From: Pelotomaculum sp. PtaB.Bin104
GTDB lineage: Bacteria > Bacillota > Desulfotomaculia > Desulfotomaculales > Pelotomaculaceae
Reading direction: 5' to 3'
Assembly (NCBI GenBank): GCA_002067205.1
Contig: MVQL01000178.1
Location: 45,963 to 109,962, forward strand
Length of the DNA stretch: 64,000 bases
Positions 28,192 through 37,805 of the stretch are shown in pieces. Position 1 is the stretch's first letter; each line of letters starts with the position of its first letter. Under the pieces are notes generated by a model. The model searched no databases. It saw only the letters and a program-made list of their open reading frames with translations, and was not told the origin of the DNA. Position numbers and translations under genes: made by a program.

Positions 28192-28973
28192 AAAAGCCGC
28201 GTGTATGTATACTGAGAACTGACGGTATTAACTGTGACGAGGAAACCTTTTATGCTTTTGAAAAGGCCGGGGCGGAAAGTCAAATGGTGCACGTCAACCA
28301 GTTGCGCAGCAAAGAAAAGCAGCTGGCCGACTTCCACATCCTGGCGTTGCCCGGCGGCTTTTCCTACGGAGACGACGTACACTCCGGAAAAATCCTCGCT
28401 GTGGAATTGACTTCCTTTTTAAAAGAACAGCTCAGTGAGTTTGTATCCGCTGGTAAGCTGATGATCGGCATCTGCAACGGTTTTCAAGTCCTGGTGCGCA
28501 CCGGGCTGCTTCCCAACCAAAGATTGGGTAAAATTGAAGCGGCTCTGACTGCAAACGACAGTGGACACTTCGAGTGCCGTTGGGTCACCCTGCTGGTGGA
28601 ACACAGTCACTGCGTGTTCACCCGCGGGATGGAGGGCTCTCTGATAGATATCCAGGTCGCCCATGGTGAAGGCAAATTCTATACCGACCCGTCGGTGATT
28701 GAAAAAATAGAACAAAACGACCAGGTGGTCTTTCGCTATGCCGGCATAGACGGCAGGCCGGCCTCATTATATCCGGCCAACCCAAACGGTTCTTTAAACG
28801 CTATTGCCGGCATTTGCGACTCAACGGGCAGGATCATGGGTATGATGCCACACCCGGAGCGGCATGTTGAAAAAACCCACCACCCGAACTGGCGCCGGAT
28901 GCCCAAAAGCACTGTACCACCCCATGGCCTGGCTGTTTTCAGGAATGCTGTGGAATATGCAAACCAAATGTAA
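28188..28973 (+). CDS. purQ: Phosphoribosylformylglycinamidine synthase, glutaminase subunit PurQ
   Basis: A class I glutamine amidotransferase that supplies ammonia to PurL. 261 residues, longer than the usual 220-230. The nucleophile is in GICNGFQVLV (Cys near residue 96), and the catalytic His and Glu are in MMPHPERH. The ATG overlaps the purL stop by 4 bp (ATGA), giving equal translation of both subunits. Confidence 0.94.
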   Translation: MKKPRVCILRTDGINCDEETFYAFEKAGAESQMVHVNQLRSKEKQLADFHILALPGGFSYGDDVHSGKILAVELTSFLKEQLSEFVSAGKLMIGICNGFQVLVRTGLLPNQRLGKIEAALTANDSGHFECRWVTLLVEHSHCVFTRGMEGSLIDIQVAHGEGKFYTDPSVIEKIEQNDQVVFRYAGIDGRPASLYPANPNGSLNAIAGICDSTGRIMGMMPHPERHVEKTHHPNWRRMPKSTVPPHGLAVFRNAVEYANQM

Positions 28974-29032
28974 ATAAGTATTTAGTTCATAAATTAATGC
29001 TATAATGTTAACAACCTGAGCCGGTTATAAAT

Positions 29033-29074
29033 AAAAAGGCTGTAGAGGTGTCGCCTAACCTCCGCAGCCTTTTT
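29033..29074. terminator. Terminator between purQ and citrate synthase
   Basis: AAAAAGGCTG-TA-GAGGT pairs with ACCTC-CG-CAGCCTTTTT, giving a long stem with a T-run on the plus strand and, because the 5' arm starts with five A, also on the minus strand. It separates convergent genes. Confidence 0.88.
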
Positions 29075-29153
29075 AATTCACTGTCCTGGTGTATTAAAAT
29101 AAATTGTGGATAAGAAGTAAAACCCCAGTGACTAGACAGAGATAATCTGATTC

Positions 29154-30533
29154 TTACCTCTTTTCAATGGGAATGTAATTACGCCGTTCAGCAACGCTCT
29201 TGTACGCCGGCCTGATTACTCTCCCGGCATTAACAATCTCCTCAATGCGGTGCGCGCTCCAGCCGGCTATTCTGGCAATGGCAAAAATCGGAGTATACAT
29301 TTCCAGCGGGATGTCCAGCATTCTATATATAAGCCCCGAATAAAAATCCACATTGGCACTTACGCCTTTATATATTTTCCGGTGTTTGCCGATTATCCCG
29401 GGAGCCAATTTCTCTACTTTTAGATAGAGATTGTGTTCATCTTCCAAACCTTTCTCCCTGGCAAGCTCATCTACATGCTTCTTTAAAATCAGGGTCCTTG
29501 GATCTGAGATTGAATAAACTGCATGTCCAATACCATAAATCAGTCCGGAATGATCAAAAGCTTCCTTTCTAAGTAACTTAATCAGATAATTTTCGATCTC
29601 TTCATCATCGTTTAGATCTTTGATGTTTTGTTTCATATCCTCAAACATCTGCACAACCTTGATATTGGCACCCCCATGCCTTGGCCCCTTGAGTGACCCC
29701 AGCGCCGCTGCTATCACAGAATAAGTGTCTGTCCCTGTTGAAGTCACAACGTGTGTCACAAAGGAGGAATTGTTGCCCCCGCCATGATCCGCATGCAGCA
29801 CCAGAGCCAGATCGAGCAGCTTGGCCTCCAGCTTTGTAAATTCGCTGTTGGGCCTGAGCATATGCAAAATGTTTTCAGCGGTACCATAATCCGGCCTGGG
29901 GCTGTGAATAATCAGGCTTTTATTCCCATGATAGTGGGAGTAGGCCTGGTAACCATAAACCGCAAGCGCCGGAAAGCGGGCAATCAACTTGATGGATTGT
30001 TTTAATACATTGGCAATTGCTGTGTCATCAGGGTTATCATCGAAGCTATATAAAGATAATACACTCCTGGCTAGCACGTTCATCATATCCTTGCTCGGCG
30101 CCTTCATAATCATACCACGGTCAAAATCATCCGGCAGGTTCCGGTATTCAGAAAGAAGCTGCTCAAATTCTGTTAACCTTTGTTGATCGGGAAGACCCCC
30201 AAATAGCAATAAATAACAGGTCTCTTCAAAGCCAAAGCGGCCCTCCTTTGAAAAGCCGTGGACAAGATTACTGATATCAATACCCCTGTAAATCAACCTG
30301 CCCGGTACGGGTATAATCTCGTTTTCATCAATAATATAGGCATGCACCTCACCAATTTCGGTTAGACCAACCAGCACGCCCTTGCCATCCTGATCACGAA
30401 GCCCACGTTTGACATTGTACTTGCTGAATAACTCCGGGTTGATCAAGCTGTTTTTTTCAGCGATAGAGCTTAATTGATTAATTAATTGACATTCAAATTG
30501 TTCAAATCGTTCAATATTAATATTATTCTTCAT
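29154..30533 (-). CDS. Citrate (or 2-methylcitrate) synthase
   Basis: A 459-residue enzyme condensing an acyl-CoA with oxaloacetate. It carries the family's catalytic segments LVLHADHGGGNN, GPRHGGAN, YGIGHAVYSISDPR and AGWSAHRIEE. It is longer than most bacterial forms by an N-terminal extension of about 60 residues. Whether the acyl donor is acetyl- or propionyl-CoA cannot be decided from sequence alone; Pelotomaculum-like syntrophs have both metabolic needs. It is a single gene; 30534-30901 upstream holds no clear gene. Confidence 0.88.
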   Translation of the reverse strand: MKNNINIERFEQFECQLINQLSSIAEKNSLINPELFSKYNVKRGLRDQDGKGVLVGLTEIGEVHAYIIDENEIIPVPGRLIYRGIDISNLVHGFSKEGRFGFEETCYLLLFGGLPDQQRLTEFEQLLSEYRNLPDDFDRGMIMKAPSKDMMNVLARSVLSLYSFDDNPDDTAIANVLKQSIKLIARFPALAVYGYQAYSHYHGNKSLIIHSPRPDYGTAENILHMLRPNSEFTKLEAKLLDLALVLHADHGGGNNSSFVTHVVTSTGTDTYSVIAAALGSLKGPRHGGANIKVVQMFEDMKQNIKDLNDDEEIENYLIKLLRKEAFDHSGLIYGIGHAVYSISDPRTLILKKHVDELAREKGLEDEHNLYLKVEKLAPGIIGKHRKIYKGVSANVDFYSGLIYRMLDIPLEMYTPIFAIARIAGWSAHRIEEIVNAGRVIRPAYKSVAERRNYIPIEKR

Positions 30534-30901
30534 AAACTTTACTCCCTCATATGATTAAGCTGGCAAACGATTTTAAAACCCCATCATTAAAACAGAAACA
30601 GGGGAGCTAAAAAAAACACGTCTGTTCATGGAGTTACTGTCAGTAAAAATTTTCTATATTATATTTTACGTGAAGGACAGAAAACAATCTCGCACCCGGA
30701 GCAATAGCGTTTAACACTAACTTCGAGCTCATAATACTTTATTATATATAAATATGGATGCGGACACAATATTTTTAGAACTGATAACAAGTATACATTA
30801 CAGAGATTTAAGCCCGGTTCATTTTTTATGACCAGAGGCATACTCCGGCCACTCACAAGAGAAACTAGTGCTGTAAAAATATTTTACGGAGGGTAATGGC
30901 C

Positions 30902-31570
30902 TTGCATAAATTCTACTGCTTGTTGACAGCCGCAGTTTTTCTGTTTTTTTTATTGGCGGGAGCGGATTCGGAGGCAGCACAGGCGGCCGGCCCGTCCCCG
31001 GAAAAAACCAGTATCCTTGTTGACATGGACAGGCTGACCTTAACTGTTTTCAATGGTGGTGAACCCGTGCGCCAGTTTCCGGTAGCGATGGGCAAATATG
31101 AGACACCCACTCCGGTGGGCAATTGGGAGATTTTCTCGCAGGATACAAACCCGCCTGACGTTATGGGCACACGCTGGATGGGCCTGAATATTCCCTACGG
31201 GACTTATGGCATCCACGGCACCAACGCTCCCCACAGTATCGGCAGCTTTGCCAGCCACGGCTGTATCAGGATGCACAACGCCCACGCCGAACATCTTTTC
31301 GGTTTGGTTACTCACGGGACACCCGTGACAATAATCGGAACCCCCTTCGGCGCGCCCGGCACCCCCCCTGCCGTACTGGCCCGAGGGAACCAGGGGCCGG
31401 CGGTTCTTGAGGTGCAAAGATCCCTGAAAAGGCTTGGCTATCTCAAATGGAACCCTGACGGCTTCTGGGGCGAGGGCACTGAAAAGGCGGTGAAAAAGTT
31501 CCGGGAGGACAACAGTCTTAAAGGCCCGAACGTAGTGGACGACAAAGTCTATAAGCTGCTTGGTTTTTAA
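30902..31570 (+). CDS. Secreted L,D-transpeptidase with C-terminal peptidoglycan-binding domain
   Basis: Makes 3-3 peptide cross-links or attaches proteins to peptidoglycan. 222 residues from TTG 30902 (GGAGG 9 nt upstream); an ATG two codons earlier sits too close to that site. A signal peptide (about residues 1-27) is followed by the YkuD domain with the catalytic block SHGCIRMHN (Cys near residue 124) and the typical GTYGIHGTN. The last 65 residues (VQRSLKRLGYLKWNPDGFWG and after) match peptidoglycan-binding domain 1. It is monocistronic. Confidence 0.9.
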   Translation: MHKFYCLLTAAVFLFFLLAGADSEAAQAAGPSPEKTSILVDMDRLTLTVFNGGEPVRQFPVAMGKYETPTPVGNWEIFSQDTNPPDVMGTRWMGLNIPYGTYGIHGTNAPHSIGSFASHGCIRMHNAHAEHLFGLVTHGTPVTIIGTPFGAPGTPPAVLARGNQGPAVLEVQRSLKRLGYLKWNPDGFWGEGTEKAVKKFREDNSLKGPNVVDDKVYKLLGF

Positions 31571-31626
31571 TGTAAACTATAAAACCATTCATAGAATATT
31601 TATCGTTAAAATCAGCGGCTTTTTCT

Positions 31627-32703
31627 TTATGCTGAGGGAAACCGCCTGACAACCTGGTACCCCGTATTCCGCTGGGCTGCTGTATAGCCGGCCTCTTGAA
31701 TACAGTGCACGATTTCTTCTACAGGAACCCGGTAGTTAACTCCCGCGGCCCGGACAACATTTTCTTCCAGCATGGTGCTGCCGAAATCATTGGCTCCAAA
31801 GGCCAGGGTTACTTGGGCTATTTTAGCGCCTTGGGTAACCCAGGAGGTCTGAATATTGGGTATGTTGTCCAGCATCAGCCGCGCTACAGCCAGGGTTTTC
31901 AAATACTCTACACCGGTCGCGGTATCGCCTCCCAGCTTGGTATTTCCAGGTTGGAAACTCCAGGGGATAAAGGCGGTGAAGCCGCCGGTGCGGTCCTGCT
32001 GCTCACGCACCCGGACCAGGTGCAGCACCCGCTCCCCCGGGGTTTCTACATGGCCAAACACCATGGTGGCGGTGGTCTTTAGCCCAATTTGATGTGCCTG
32101 TGCCATCACCGCCATCCACTCTTCCCAGGATAGCTTGTTGGGGCTGATTAAACGGCGCACCCGGTTGACCAGAATCTCAGCACCGCCGCCCGGCAAGGAA
32201 TCCAGTCCCGCCTCCTTGAGTTTTGCCAAGACCTCCCGCACTGTCATGCCGGCGGTCCGGGCCATGTAAGCTACCTCCGGCGGTGAGAAAGAATGGATGT
32301 GGATCTGGTACCGCTCTTTTATAGATCCGAGCAAATCCAGGTAGTAGTCCAAACCAAGCTTAGGATGCAGCCCGCCCTGGATCATTACCGCCGTGCCACC
32401 GGCAGCTAGTGTTTCTTCAATCTTTTTAAACAGGTCTTCCTTGCTGATGATATATGCGTCCGGGTCGCCTTCCCTTCGGTAAAAAGCGCAGAAGCGGCAG
32501 CCGCAGCTGCAAATATTTGTGTAGTTGATATTTCGGTCAATGATGAATGTTACCACCTTGCCGGGGTTCATCCGCCGCCGTACCAGATCAGCGGCGCGGC
32601 CCAGTGACAATAAATCAGGTGAGGCCAACAGGGCCACACCCTCCTCATAAGCAAGCCGCCCGCCCTGAACAGCCTTATCCAGAATATGGTCAAGATCATT
32701 CAT
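31627..32703 (-). CDS. mqnC: Cyclic dehypoxanthinyl futalosine synthase MqnC
   Basis: A radical SAM enzyme that cyclises dehypoxanthine futalosine in the futalosine route to menaquinone. 358 residues; the cluster-binding motif CSCGCRFC (C-x3-C-x2-C) is near residue 62-69, followed by AFYRREGDPDAY and a GLHPKL loop, all typical of MqnC. Its start overlaps the mqnA stop (TCA/CAT), so it is co-translated. The paralogue MqnE is at 33545-34648. Confidence 0.93.
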   Translation of the reverse strand: MNDLDHILDKAVQGGRLAYEEGVALLASPDLLSLGRAADLVRRRMNPGKVVTFIIDRNINYTNICSCGCRFCAFYRREGDPDAYIISKEDLFKKIEETLAAGGTAVMIQGGLHPKLGLDYYLDLLGSIKERYQIHIHSFSPPEVAYMARTAGMTVREVLAKLKEAGLDSLPGGGAEILVNRVRRLISPNKLSWEEWMAVMAQAHQIGLKTTATMVFGHVETPGERVLHLVRVREQQDRTGGFTAFIPWSFQPGNTKLGGDTATGVEYLKTLAVARLMLDNIPNIQTSWVTQGAKIAQVTLAFGANDFGSTMLEENVVRAAGVNYRVPVEEIVHCIQEAGYTAAQRNTGYQVVRRFPSA

Positions 32704-33545
32704 TTGGCTTCACCCCAGACATGGAGGCTGACTCTTTCATCAATCAATCCGCTTTTATATGCATAATCATAAAAAGTAAGCAGCGCTTTCCTGGATTCTT
32801 CACCAAATTCATATTGCATAATCTGAAAGTAATCCTCGATAACAGACAGCGGCAGGCCGCTTCTCAGCTGAGCTTTGGCCAACAGAGAGGGATACTGGAT
32901 GAACCCGATTTTTAAGGCGTCTACCAAGGTTTTACTGATCAAGTCCACTGTTTTTGCGTTTTGGTCGGCATAAGCCTTGCGCACCACCCACAAAGCGTAA
33001 ACCATCTTTCCGCCGGTAAACTGTTTCCACACCTCACCCAGGTCAGTCACCTTGTAGAAACAGTTCCGCTCCTTTACAAACTGGTGCGCCTGCATGGCGT
33101 CATCACCAATTAACAGCGCCCCGTCCGCTTTCTCCAGCATACGCTCCAGGTCAGGCGGGACTGTTTCATATTCCACATCAAGGTTGTAGTAGTGTTCAAA
33201 AAGAATTTTCAACAGTACGACTGAAGTGGCGGAAGAACTGGTCAGGCAAATTTTTTTGCCATCAAGTTCTGTCACCGGTACTTTGCTGATAAGCAGAATG
33301 CTTTCCACCCGGCCATCAGCGCTGATACAAAGGTCGGGAAGAATGATACACCGGTCTGAGTTCCGGGCGTACTCAATTGAAGACATGGGGGTTACGTCCA
33401 GTAGATCACTCAGTAAAAGGCGGTTCAAGGTAGTAGGCGGCCCCTTAACCAATTCGGCCTCCAGGGGGAGCAAACCCTCTTCCAGAGGGTGGTAAACGGG
33501 GAGGCAATTAAGATAATCAACCTGGCCGAGACGTATTCCGGACAT
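32700..33545 (-). CDS. mqnA: Chorismate dehydratase MqnA
   Basis: Turns chorismate into 3-enolpyruvyl-benzoate, the first step of the futalosine pathway. 281 residues with a periplasmic-binding-like fold: starts GIRLGQVDYLNCLPVYHPLE, and includes DVTPMSSIEYARN and LIGDDAM. The start overlaps the end of mqnE by 1 bp and the mqnC start overlaps its end by 4 bp, so the three are one unit. Confidence 0.92.
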   Translation of the reverse strand: MSGIRLGQVDYLNCLPVYHPLEEGLLPLEAELVKGPPTTLNRLLLSDLLDVTPMSSIEYARNSDRCIILPDLCISADGRVESILLISKVPVTELDGKKICLTSSSATSVVLLKILFEHYYNLDVEYETVPPDLERMLEKADGALLIGDDAMQAHQFVKERNCFYKVTDLGEVWKQFTGGKMVYALWVVRKAYADQNAKTVDLISKTLVDALKIGFIQYPSLLAKAQLRSGLPLSVIEDYFQIMQYEFGEESRKALLTFYDYAYKSGLIDERVSLHVWGEAK

Positions 33546-34648
33546 TAAAAACCCTCCTCGACAACATTATATAAAGTATCACGCTCTACAGGGACAAACC
33601 CCGCCGCTTTAATAATTCTTATTATCTCTGCCTTCGAGGTAAACTGGCCGGTAGCGGCACCTGCATCATGGGCAATTTTCTCCTCCACAACAGTGCCGTC
33701 CAGGTCGTCTGCCCCGAAGAATAGGGAAACCTGGGCTAATTTTAAACCGATGTAGATCCAGAAGGCTTTGATATGATCAAAGTTGTCCAACATCAGTCTG
33801 GCCACCGCCAGGGCCTTCAGATCATCATAACCGGTGGAGCGGGAAAGCTTGAGCGGCTCCAGGCCGGTATGCTGGGGATGGAAGGCAAGCGGAATGAAGG
33901 TTAAGAACCCCCCGGTGCGGTCCTGGGCCTCGCGCAGCCGGATCAGGTGGTCCACTCGCTCCTCCACCGTCTCCACGTGGCCGTACAGCATGGTGGCATT
34001 GGTGCGCATGCCCAGTCTATGCGCGGCGAGGTGCACCTCCAGCCAGCGCTCACCACTGATCTTCCTGGGGCAAATTAATTCACGCACCCGCGGTGAAAAA
34101 ATCTCAGCGCCTCCACCTGGCAGAGAGTCAAGCCCGGCCTTCTGCAAAACGGTCAGCACTTCCTCCACCGGCATCCGGTGTACCCTAGCCAGGTAGTCCA
34201 CTTCAACTGCGGTAAAGGATTGGATCAGAACGCCCGGGAGCGCCTGACGAAGGCGCTGCAGCATCTCCACGTAATATTCCAGTTTCAAACTGGGATTTAA
34301 GCCCCCGACCACATGAATTTCAGAGATCCGCTCTTTTGCTGACGCCAGCGCTTTGGCTTCGATCTCGTCCAGGCTGAGGGTATAAGCGTGGGGGTGGTCT
34401 GCTTCCCGGCCAAAAGCACATAGTTTGCACAGGTTTTCGCAGACGTTGGTGTGATTGATATGCCGGTTAACAATAAAATAAGCCTTATTGCCGTTTTTGC
34501 GGCGGCGCACCCAGTCCGCGAGAGAGCCCAGCGCCAGGAGGTCTTTGGTCTGATAAAGACGGATGCCGTCTTCCCGGCTCAACCTTTTACCGGACAGGAC
34601 TTTGTTGCCCAGGTCAGCCAGTTCGCTGTTAAGTATAAGCTCCAACAC
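33545..34648 (-). CDS. mqnE: Aminofutalosine synthase MqnE
   Basis: A radical SAM enzyme that joins enolpyruvylbenzoate to the SAM-derived adenosyl group. 367 residues; the C-x3-C-x2-C motif CENLCKLC is at about residues 70-77 in HTNVCENLCKLCAFGRE. It is similar to MqnC along its length (for example DSLPGGGAEIFSPRVREL), as expected for these sister enzymes. It lies 54 bp after the UbiA-type gene. Confidence 0.92.
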   Translation of the reverse strand: MLELILNSELADLGNKVLSGKRLSREDGIRLYQTKDLLALGSLADWVRRRKNGNKAYFIVNRHINHTNVCENLCKLCAFGREADHPHAYTLSLDEIEAKALASAKERISEIHVVGGLNPSLKLEYYVEMLQRLRQALPGVLIQSFTAVEVDYLARVHRMPVEEVLTVLQKAGLDSLPGGGAEIFSPRVRELICPRKISGERWLEVHLAAHRLGMRTNATMLYGHVETVEERVDHLIRLREAQDRTGGFLTFIPLAFHPQHTGLEPLKLSRSTGYDDLKALAVARLMLDNFDHIKAFWIYIGLKLAQVSLFFGADDLDGTVVEEKIAHDAGAATGQFTSKAEIIRIIKAAGFVPVERDTLYNVVEEGF

Positions 34649-34702
34649 GGATACCCTCCTCTTAAGATTATCGCCTTACTTCCAACCTTCAGCCGCTGTC
34701 GC

Positions 34703-35572
34703 CTAAAATAACCTGATGGGATAAATTACGTCGAGAAAGGTAAAGACAAACATTACCACACTTAAAGTTCCGTTCAAATTAAAAAAAGCAGCACCAGCCC
34801 GGGACAGGTCATCAGGCCGGACCAGAGTGTGCTGGTAAAAAAGAATTGCTGCAGCTATTGACAAACCGACTAAATATAGAACACCCAGATCCAGGAGCAA
34901 GCCGGCAGCCAAAAAAAATAGCGCCGCCGCAACATGAAACACCGCAGAGATTTTTAATGCCCGCTTAATGCTGAACCTGGCCGGGATGGAATAAAGACCT
35001 TCTTTAAGATCAAAGTCATAGTCATCACAAGCATAGATGATATCAAAACCGGCCACCCAAAAAAGCACACCCAGCGCTAAAAGCACAGGCGCCAAATGGA
35101 AAGACCCGGTGATCGCAATCCAACTGCCCACCGGAGCCATGCCTAAAACAAGTCCAAGGACTAAATGACACAACCAGGTGAAGCGTTTTGTATAGGAGTA
35201 AGTCAAAAGCGCCAGCACCGCTAACGGGAAAAGACGAAATGCAAGCGGGCTCAATTGGTAGGCTGAATAAAGCAGAATGATAAATGAAATAAATACATAC
35301 ACCCATACTTCTCCTACACCCAAAAGACCCCTGGGCAAGGCCCGGCCAGCGGTCCTGGGATTTTTGGCATCAATGTGCCGGTCGATAATCCGGTTTAAGG
35401 ACATAGCTGCCGTGCGGGCGCCGGCCATAGCCAGAGTAATCCAGAGCAGGTCATGGGCTGCAGGAATCTTTTTCTCTGCCAGCAAAGCGCCTGAGTAGGC
35501 AAAAGGCAGGGCAAAAACAGTATGTTCAAACTTGATCATTTCGAGAAATACTTTTAACTTGCTAAAGGCCAT
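34703..35572 (-). CDS. mqnP: UbiA-family prenyltransferase (likely MqnP)
   Basis: An integral membrane enzyme attaching the isoprenoid tail to the naphthoate-derived ring. 289 residues from ATG 35572 (TGGAGCG upstream). Two aspartate motifs are present: NRIIDRHIDAKNPRTAGR and DDYDFDLKEG. About 8-9 helices. It overlaps the UbiD-type gene by 11 bp. MqnP is assigned from pathway context; a MenA role is the alternative. Confidence 0.86.
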   Translation of the reverse strand: MAFSKLKVFLEMIKFEHTVFALPFAYSGALLAEKKIPAAHDLLWITLAMAGARTAAMSLNRIIDRHIDAKNPRTAGRALPRGLLGVGEVWVYVFISFIILLYSAYQLSPLAFRLFPLAVLALLTYSYTKRFTWLCHLVLGLVLGMAPVGSWIAITGSFHLAPVLLALGVLFWVAGFDIIYACDDYDFDLKEGLYSIPARFSIKRALKISAVFHVAAALFFLAAGLLLDLGVLYLVGLSIAAAILFYQHTLVRPDDLSRAGAAFFNLNGTLSVVMFVFTFLDVIYPIRLF

Positions 35573-37013
35573 ATTCGCTCCATTTGCTGTCAACCAGCAG
35601 TTTAATCCGCTCTTCCATAATGACATCACCCGGCCACTCGCGCAGGTGTCCCTCCGACGGCAACTTTTTAGTGGCGTCGATGCCCATCTTTGTCCCCAGG
35701 TGCGGCAGCGGCGATGAATGATCCAGCGCGTCCAGGGGTCCCTCCACCATCACCACATCCCGTTTGGCGTCGATGTTATTAAACACCCGCCACATTACCT
35801 CCCGGACATTCTGCACATTCACATCACCGTCGACCACGATAATCAACTTGGACAGCATCATCAGCCCGAGGCCCCACAGCGCCGACATCACTTTTTTAGC
35901 CTGGCCGGGATAGTTCTTGTTAATTGATACAATTACACAATTATGGAAAACACCCTCAAAGGGCAGGTTCATATCAACCAATTCGGGAATCATCATCCTT
36001 AAAAGCGGCAGAAATATGCGCTCGGTGGCCTTCCCCAAAAAAGCGTCTTCCATCGGCGGACGCCCGACAATTGTTGCCGGATAAACCGGGTTTTTCCGGC
36101 TGGTCACGCAAGTCAGGTGAAAAACCGGGTATTGGTCGGCCAGTGAATAGTAACCGGTATGATCGCCAAAAGGCCCTTCCAGCCTTTTTTCCAGCGGGTC
36201 AATATACCCTTCTAAAATTATTTCAGCATTTGCCGGCACTTCCAGGTCCACTGTCTCGCACTTAACTAGCTCCACCGGCTCCTTACGCAGAAAACCGGCA
36301 AAGAGCATTTCATCGATGCCGGCTGGGAGAGGCGCCGTGGCAGAATAAATGACTGCCGGGTCAGCACCCAGGGCAACAGCCACCGGCATCTTTCCTCTGC
36401 CACCACCTGAACGCATATTATCGCAATGCCCGGCTGCGTCTTTATGTACATGCCAGTGCATACCGGTAGTACAGTCGTCATAGACCTGCATGCGGTACAT
36501 TCCTGTATTTCGCCGCCCGGTCAGGGGATCTTTGGTAAAGACCAGGGGCAGGGTAATAAACGGCCCGCCGTCCTCCGGCCAGCACTTTAGAACCGGAATT
36601 TCCGCCAAGGAAGGATGATCTTTTTGCACAACTTCCTTGCAGGGGCCGCTTTTTACGATTTTCGGGATAAAGGCTGCCAGCTGCGACAGCTTGGGCAGCG
36701 ATTTCAGCTTATCTAAAAACGTGACCGGCAGCTCAGCCGGGTGGATTATCGACAATAATTCCGCACTAATCCGGTCCAGGTCTTCCACCCCAAGGGCAAG
36801 TTTCATCCGCTCCAGGGTACCAAACAGATTGGTGACCACAGGCATTTTATAGCCCTTGACATTTTCAAAAAAAAGCGCCGGCCCCCCGGCCTTGACCACA
36901 CGGTCACTGATTTCAGTAATTTCGAGCTCAGGGTCTACCTCTACCTTAATCTTCTTTAAGAAGCCACGCTTCTCCAGTTCGGCCATAAAGGCACGCAGAT
37001 CACTGTAAGCCAT
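35562..37013 (-). CDS. mqnL: UbiD-family menaquinone decarboxylase (MqnL-type)
   Basis: Probably removes the ring carboxyl group using prenylated FMN. 483 residues; typical UbiD pieces are MHWHVHKDAAGHCDN, the GRPPMEDAFLGKATER loop and, near the C-terminus, GIDATKKLPSEG. ATG 37013 has GGGGGTG upstream; a GTG one codon earlier is also open. In futalosine bacteria this step is assigned to a UbiD/UbiX pair; no UbiX (flavin prenyltransferase) is seen here. Gene order with the prenyltransferase supports the assignment. Confidence 0.86.
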   Translation of the reverse strand: MAYSDLRAFMAELEKRGFLKKIKVEVDPELEITEISDRVVKAGGPALFFENVKGYKMPVVTNLFGTLERMKLALGVEDLDRISAELLSIIHPAELPVTFLDKLKSLPKLSQLAAFIPKIVKSGPCKEVVQKDHPSLAEIPVLKCWPEDGGPFITLPLVFTKDPLTGRRNTGMYRMQVYDDCTTGMHWHVHKDAAGHCDNMRSGGGRGKMPVAVALGADPAVIYSATAPLPAGIDEMLFAGFLRKEPVELVKCETVDLEVPANAEIILEGYIDPLEKRLEGPFGDHTGYYSLADQYPVFHLTCVTSRKNPVYPATIVGRPPMEDAFLGKATERIFLPLLRMMIPELVDMNLPFEGVFHNCVIVSINKNYPGQAKKVMSALWGLGLMMLSKLIIVVDGDVNVQNVREVMWRVFNNIDAKRDVVMVEGPLDALDHSSPLPHLGTKMGIDATKKLPSEGHLREWPGDVIMEERIKLLVDSKWSEYGL

Positions 37014-37046
37014 CACATAGCACCCCCACTCAAAATTAGTTCATTC

Positions 37047-37769
37047 TTAACAGCTTTTTTCTCCCACGTGCACCGCCACAATGCCACCGGTAAGCTCGTG
37101 GTAGCAAGCGCCGGTCAGGCCGGTCTCCTCAAAAATTGACCTGACTTCCGACTGGTGGGGGAAATTTTTTAAAGAATTAGGCAGCCAGCTGTAAGGTCCG
37201 TCCAGGCCTATTCCCAATCTGCCCAGCACAGGTACCATGTGATTAAAATATAAGTAATATATTTGCTTAAAAACCGGTGTGCCGGGCTTGGCCAGCTCAA
37301 CCGATACAACTTTTCCTCCGGGCTTAACCACCCGCCTCATTTCATCTATGGTTTTTCTGATGTCCGGTACATTGCGCAAGGCAAAGCCGATGGTAGCACA
37401 GTCAAACGTATTATCAGGGAAAGGGAGGCTAACCGCATTACCCTGTACCAGTTCAATAACCTGCTGGTAAGGGGTGCGCCTGATATTTAATTTGGCCTTG
37501 GCCAGCATATTTTCACAGAAATCAAGCCCCGTCACATGCCCGCCCGGGCCGACTACTTTTGCCTGCTCCAGTGCCAGCATTCCAGTGCCGCAGCAAACGT
37601 CCAGCCCTTTTCCGCCCGGCGCCAAACCGGTTTGTTCTACCGCAAAACGGCGCCAGTACTTATCCCGATTAAAGCTCAGGGTGGTATTGAGCAGGTCATA
37701 ACGGTGCGCTATCGAAGAAAATACAGCATGCACAAACTCTTCTTTGTTACGATACTGATCTGCCTGCAT
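37047..37769 (-). CDS. menG: Demethylmenaquinone methyltransferase (MenG/UbiE)
   Basis: Adds the final ring methyl from SAM. 240 residues with a class I methyltransferase fold: SAM loop LDVCCGTGMLALEQA (residues about 57-71) and UbiE signature YDLLNTTLSFNRDKYWRR, plus NVPDIRKTIDEMRRVVKPGG. It lies between the UbiD-type gene and the prenyl-synthase-like gene; in B. subtilis the hepS-menG-hepT order is similar. Confidence 0.93.
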   Translation of the reverse strand: MQADQYRNKEEFVHAVFSSIAHRYDLLNTTLSFNRDKYWRRFAVEQTGLAPGGKGLDVCCGTGMLALEQAKVVGPGGHVTGLDFCENMLAKAKLNIRRTPYQQVIELVQGNAVSLPFPDNTFDCATIGFALRNVPDIRKTIDEMRRVVKPGGKVVSVELAKPGTPVFKQIYYLYFNHMVPVLGRLGIGLDGPYSWLPNSLKNFPHQSEVRSIFEETGLTGACYHELTGGIVAVHVGEKSC

Positions 37770-37805
37770 AACTCTCTCCTTAAGAAAATCCGACCAGGCT
37801 CCGAT

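Noticed and set aside
30659..30856. Minus-strand frame ending CSGCEIVFCPSRKI upstream of the L,D-transpeptidase
   Set aside because: The two cysteine pairs recall a zinc ribbon, but the rest is Leu/Tyr-rich and the start is poorly placed; not convincing.
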